From an uncultured Collinsella sp. (GTDB lineage Bacteria; Actinomycetota; Coriobacteriia; Coriobacteriales; Coriobacteriaceae), in assembly GCA_900541745.1 (NCBI GenBank), contig UQLA01000010.1, positions 20,833-84,832 on the forward strand: a DNA stretch of 64,000 nucleotides. The letters run 5' to 3'. The number at the start of each line of letters is the position of its first letter. Position 1 is the stretch's first letter. The translations under genes and the position numbers were made by a program. The notes under the pieces are model-generated. The model was not told where the DNA came from. It made no database searches and saw only the letters and a program-made list of their open reading frames with translations. Shown here piece after piece: positions 60,791-64,000 of this stretch.

Positions 60791-62575
60791 ATGGCCGCCT
60801 TGTTCACGACCCCCAAGCGCAATGACAAAACCTCTGGAGCCCATTTTGTCGAGCCCGACGTGCGCCGTCGCACGCTACTCGCACACGGAAGCTGGCGTCG
60901 CGTGACGCGCCGCATCGTCTGTGGTCTGACCTGCGCGCTCACGGTGAGCTCGTTGCTCATGCCGAGTGTCTCGCTCGCGGCCGAGTGGGTGGACGTCGGC
61001 GGCAGCCGGTATGACGCTGGCACCGCGGCGGGTGACGAGGCTGGCACCTGGTCATGGGACGGCGCCGACGATATGAAGCTCAACGGCTATGACGGCGGTG
61101 CGATCAATGCTGCAGGCAAGCTCAACATTGCGTACGAGGGCAAGAACACCGTGAAAACCGAGCCCGATTACACCGGAGCCGCCATCAAAGCGCAGGATGG
61201 CACTAACCAGAAAGCGGAGTTGAACATAACGAGCTCGAATAGCACGGATGAGCTCAATGTGACAGCCGAGACCGATGCAATTAAATCCACAGGCGACCTC
61301 TCCATTTCTGGCCCAGGCACCGTGAACACCACAAGTACTACTGCCGACGGAATTGAGGCAAAGGGCGACCTCTCTATCACGGGCTCGGGCACCGTGAATG
61401 CAACGGGCGATACCGAAGGTATCCAATCCAAGGGCAAGACCACCATCGATTCCTCTGGCACAGTGATCGCTAAAGGAGGCGAAGGCTACGGCATCGCCGC
61501 AGGCAGTGACCTGACCATCAAAGGCGGTGGCAAGGTAGAAGCAAGCTCGATAGAAGAAGCGGCGATTTGGGCTGAAGACGGCATCAACATCTCAGGCGGC
61601 AGCCAGGTCAAGGCGAACTCCGAGGGAGATCTTGCCGTCGACACTGAGGGCAGTCTCGCGGTCACGAACGCCTCCCTTGACGCAAGCGGTGTTGAATATG
61701 GTGTCTATGCCTACAAGGGCATCACACTCGATGGCGCAACCGTGACGGTCCGTACCAGCGCGAACGGCGGCCAGGCCATCGCCCTCATCACTGACGGGGG
61801 CGACATCGACATCAAGAACGGTTCCATCGTGGACGCACTCGCGGAAGGCAAATTCTCGGTTGCAATCTCTGCCAGAAACCACCCGCTAAACGTCGCTGGC
61901 GGCCACATCTACATCAGCGACTCCGTTGTTAAGGCTATAGCCCGCTATGTCGAGACCGGTGGCGATGGCCCCGATCACTACAGCAACGACCAAAGCGGCG
62001 CGGTCATCTCTGAGCCTAGGGGTCTGAACATCGGTATCTTCGCCCAGACCTACGAGGTCATCACGCCCGCGAGTATCTCGATCGTCCGCAGCAAGCTCAC
62101 GGCTGAGGGAGACACGGCGGCAATCTTCGCTCTTGCCACGAGCGCGGACGGCAAGGCAATCGGCACCATCGAGATCGAAGGCGCCAGCATCCTGACGCCT
62201 GAAGGCGGCAAGATCATTGACTATAGCAACAGGGAAGCACTCGACGACGGCATCGTCTACGATATGGGTCAAACCATCGGCACGGGCGACGCCACGGTCG
62301 ACTCCCCCTATGACGCCGCTGTCTCCAAGAGCACGGTCATCGTGCCTCCCGAGGAGATCAAACCCGAGGAGAAGCCCGGCGAGACCAAGCCCGAGGGTTC
62401 CAAGTCCGAGGGCACGAAGACGACCAAGACCGTTGCAGTTGCAGCCACGGGAGCCAAGACCACCGGCAAGCTCGCGGCAACCGGCGACGCCTCGAACGCA
62501 GCCATCGTGGCAGCCGCCCTTGCAGGAACAGCCGCCATCGCCGCGGGCGCCGTGGTGAGCCGCAAGCGCTCGTAA
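60791..62575 (+). CDS. Wall-anchored beta-helix surface protein, copy 1
   Basis: A 594-residue exported protein. A long basic N-terminus (RRVTRRIVCGL) precedes a signal-peptide core (ALTVSSLLMPSVSLAAE). The body (about residues 100-480) is a right-handed beta-helix-like series of short repeats such as GDLSISGPGTVN and GDLSITGSGTVN. The end is a Lys/Glu/Pro-rich wall-spanning segment, then KLAATGD, a hydrophobic helix and RKRS, a sortase sorting signal of the LAxTG type. The ATG at 60791 has GGGAG 7 bases upstream. It probably acts as an adhesin or glycan-binding surface layer; no catalytic motif is seen. Confidence 0.85.
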   Translation: MAALFTTPKRNDKTSGAHFVEPDVRRRTLLAHGSWRRVTRRIVCGLTCALTVSSLLMPSVSLAAEWVDVGGSRYDAGTAAGDEAGTWSWDGADDMKLNGYDGGAINAAGKLNIAYEGKNTVKTEPDYTGAAIKAQDGTNQKAELNITSSNSTDELNVTAETDAIKSTGDLSISGPGTVNTTSTTADGIEAKGDLSITGSGTVNATGDTEGIQSKGKTTIDSSGTVIAKGGEGYGIAAGSDLTIKGGGKVEASSIEEAAIWAEDGINISGGSQVKANSEGDLAVDTEGSLAVTNASLDASGVEYGVYAYKGITLDGATVTVRTSANGGQAIALITDGGDIDIKNGSIVDALAEGKFSVAISARNHPLNVAGGHIYISDSVVKAIARYVETGGDGPDHYSNDQSGAVISEPRGLNIGIFAQTYEVITPASISIVRSKLTAEGDTAAIFALATSADGKAIGTIEIEGASILTPEGGKIIDYSNREALDDGIVYDMGQTIGTGDATVDSPYDAAVSKSTVIVPPEEIKPEEKPGETKPEGSKSEGTKTTKTVAVAATGAKTTGKLAATGDASNAAIVAAALAGTAAIAAGAVVSRKRS

Positions 62576-62597
62576 ACACTTTTTCGCACGGGACGGG

Positions 62598-62642
62598 TGG
62601 ATCGCGGCCCTTGCCTTCCTCGTCTACTTCTTCGTAGCGTAA
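62598..62642 (+). pseudogene. Fossil of the NCS2 permease C-terminus
   Basis: These 45 bases encode WIAALAFLVYFFVA and a stop, the same 14 residues as the last 14 of the permease at 60539-60583, with a few synonymous changes and TAA instead of TAG. There is no start codon or upstream gene body. It marks the left edge of the second copy of the duplication. Confidence 0.9.
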
Positions 62643-62669
62643 GGGCAAGGCTGCAAAAGCTGAACAATA

Positions 62670-62707
62670 AAGCGCGGAGTCGCCATGCGGCCCCGCGCTT
62701 TTCTTTT
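62670..62707 (+). terminator. Duplicated terminator
   Basis: Diverged copy of the permease terminator: stem AAGCGCGGAG/CCCCGCGCTT with TTCTTTT after it. It now serves the first wall-protein gene. Confidence 0.8.
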
Positions 62708-62846
62708 AGCGCCGGTCCCTGCGCCGGCGTGCGGCCTATTTCTCCCCCATTTTGGCCATTTTGCCCTCCAAACGGCACTACCGCCGGCAACATCCGGCAG
62801 ATACGCTGAATCTAGTCGTATAGGCCCTATGAGAACGGGAGCAACC

Positions 62847-64000
62847 ATGGCAGCCTTGTTCACGACCCCCAAACGCAATGACACTACCGCCGGAACCCAT
62901 GTTGCCGAACCCGACGTTCGCCGTCGCATAGGACTCGCGCACGGCAGCTGGCGCCGCGTGACGCGCCGCATCGTCTCGGGCGCCGTGTGCGCGCTCACGG
63001 TGAGCTCGCTGCTCATGCCGAGCGTCTCGCTCGCAGCGGAATGGGTCAAGGTCGGCGGCAACAAGTACAACACCGCGGCGAGCGACGAGGCCGGTACCTG
63101 GTCGTGGGACGGCGCCGACGACTTGAAGCTCAACAACTATAACGGCGGCGAGATCCAGGCCGCAGGCAAGCTCAACGTGAATTACTCGGGAACCAACATC
63201 GTCACTGCCGAATGGATCGAAAGCATCAAAGTTTCTCATGGCACTAACGAGAATGCCGAGCTCAATATCCAAGGCGACGAGGGCGGCACGCTCAGCGTGA
63301 CATCTACTGAGGACGCTATCCTCTCCACGGGTAATATCAACATCGACGGAGCCGGATCCGTCAACGCCACGAGCACTGGGTTTGATGCCATCAATGCCGG
63401 AGGTGATCTCGCTATCAAAGGTTCGGGCAACGTCAACGCCACGGGTGCATCGGATGGCATCAGGGCAAACGGCAATATCACGATTGACGACAGCGGAGCC
63501 GTCACCGCCAGGGCTACCAAGGACAAGGGTATTGGAGCCGACAAGAACCTCACCATCAAGGGTGGCGGGACGGTCGAGGTAAGCTCCGAGAAAGACGCTG
63601 CCGTCGAGGCCAAGGGCAGCCTCGCAGCCACAAACGCCTCCCTCAACGTAAACGGTGTTGAATATGGCGTCTATGCCCACAAGGGCATCACCCTCGATCA
63701 TGCAAACGTGACGGTCCGTGCAAGTAAAGGCAGATACGGTGGCGCCAACGCCCTCTTCACCTACCAGGACGACATCGTCGTCAAGAACGGCTCCACCGTG
63801 GACGCGTTTGCGGAAGGCGAGGTTTCGGCTGCATTCTCCACCAGAAACGATCGACCCAACGAGAAGGGCGGCCACATCTACATCAGCGACTCCGTTGTCA
63901 AGGCCATAGCCCGCTATGTCGAGAACGGCGACGGCCCCATCCCCTACAGACACTATGACCCAATCCGAGGGCACGGAAACGACAGGAGCCCCCGCTCGTG
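62847..64000 (+). CDS. Wall-anchored beta-helix surface protein, copy 2 (partial, runs off the window)
   Basis: The paralogue of the gene at 60791, open from ATG 62847 to the window end, 384 codons without a stop. The N-terminus is nearly identical (MAALFTTPKRNDTTAGTHVA, then the same basic region and signal core). The beta-helix body is alignable but diverged, and segments such as GGHIYISDSVVKAIARYVE are the same in both. The C-terminal anchor should lie beyond the window. It shares the conserved upstream block (GCCCTCCAAACGGCACTACC) with copy 1, so both probably use the same promoter type. Confidence 0.85.
   Translation, partial: MAALFTTPKRNDTTAGTHVAEPDVRRRIGLAHGSWRRVTRRIVSGAVCALTVSSLLMPSVSLAAEWVKVGGNKYNTAASDEAGTWSWDGADDLKLNNYNGGEIQAAGKLNVNYSGTNIVTAEWIESIKVSHGTNENAELNIQGDEGGTLSVTSTEDAILSTGNINIDGAGSVNATSTGFDAINAGGDLAIKGSGNVNATGASDGIRANGNITIDDSGAVTARATKDKGIGADKNLTIKGGGTVEVSSEKDAAVEAKGSLAATNASLNVNGVEYGVYAHKGITLDHANVTVRASKGRYGGANALFTYQDDIVVKNGSTVDAFAEGEVSAAFSTRNDRPNEKGGHIYISDSVVKAIARYVENGDGPIPYRHYDPIRGHGNDRSPRS

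Larger units (their letters stand above)
60539..64000 (+). repeat. Tandem duplication unit of about 2.06 kb (two copies, second truncated by window end)
   Basis: The unit runs from the last 15 codons of the NCS2 permease gene, through its terminator and the promoter region, to the end of the wall-protein gene. Copy 1 is at 60539-62597 and copy 2 starts at 62598. The fossil permease ends are offset by 2059 bases and the wall-protein ATGs by 2056. Confidence 0.85.

Noticed and set aside
1..64000. tRNA, rRNA, prophage and complete insertion sequences
   Set aside because: I saw no cloverleaf-like tRNA, rRNA segment, transposase, integrase or phage structural gene in the window.

Overview
This 64 kb window is high-GC, densely coding bacterial chromosome. 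The gene set points to an anaerobic gut actinobacterium of the Coriobacteriia, most likely Collinsella. The indicators are a bile salt hydrolase, an Etf-coupled (electron-bifurcating type) lactate dehydrogenase, a rubredoxin-first ('reverse') rubrerythrin, LAxTG-type wall-anchored proteins and many intergenic palindromes. The genus is inferred from gene content; no rRNA or tRNA gene was seen.

Layout. 0-12 kb: homoserine dehydrogenase (hom), a Kef-type antiporter, purL, a DMT exporter, a GGDEF diguanylate cyclase, a ketodeoxygluconate permease and the overlapping azlC/azlD pair. 12-17 kb: a frameshifted HD-domain gene, then an etfA-etfB-lctD operon on the minus strand. 17-20 kb: an unrecognised plus-strand run of five small, membrane or exported proteins, including an 86-residue protein with a sortase-like tail. 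20-27 kb: a DUF554 membrane protein, then a compact TerB-N protein / BREX BrxD-like ATPase / Lhr-like helicase module, the best candidate here for a little-described system. 26.6-33 kb: a degenerate spermidine-synthase-like protein, Elp3, a DUF4097 membrane protein with its XRE partner, and two methyltransferases including TrmB. 33-42 kb: a DUF3516 Ski2-like helicase, a DUF2130 coiled-coil protein, a metallophosphoesterase, a HIRAN protein, a tiny membrane peptide, and an ALDH/ADH pair. 42-48 kb: reverse rubrerythrin, a Vsr/DUF559-like nuclease candidate between two copies of a 123-bp repeat, and pdxR divergent from pdxS-pdxT. 48-60 kb: an RGG-rich protein, a DHA2 exporter, two peptide-deformylase-like paralogues, an XRE-aminotransferase fusion, a LysR/DMT divergent pair, kup, bile salt hydrolase and an NCS2 purine permease. 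60.6-64 kb: two tandem copies of a large beta-helix wall protein gene; the second runs off the window.

The main non-coding feature is palindromic DNA. Four tandem hairpins with a 61-62 bp period lie after hom. Three copies of a 123-bp element with about 18-bp terminal inverted repeats lie at 33.25, 43.28 and 44.70 kb, and two of them supply the stop codon of the adjoining gene. A cluster of four different long palindromes fills the pdxT to RGG-gene gap. The wall-protein duplication also copied the last 15 codons of the upstream permease gene, leaving a recognisable fossil between the two copies.

Functionally the window combines housekeeping metabolism (threonine/methionine entry, purine synthesis, pyridoxal phosphate synthesis, tRNA modification) with gut-lifestyle functions (bile salt deconjugation, lactate oxidation, oxidative-stress defence, wall-anchored surface proteins).
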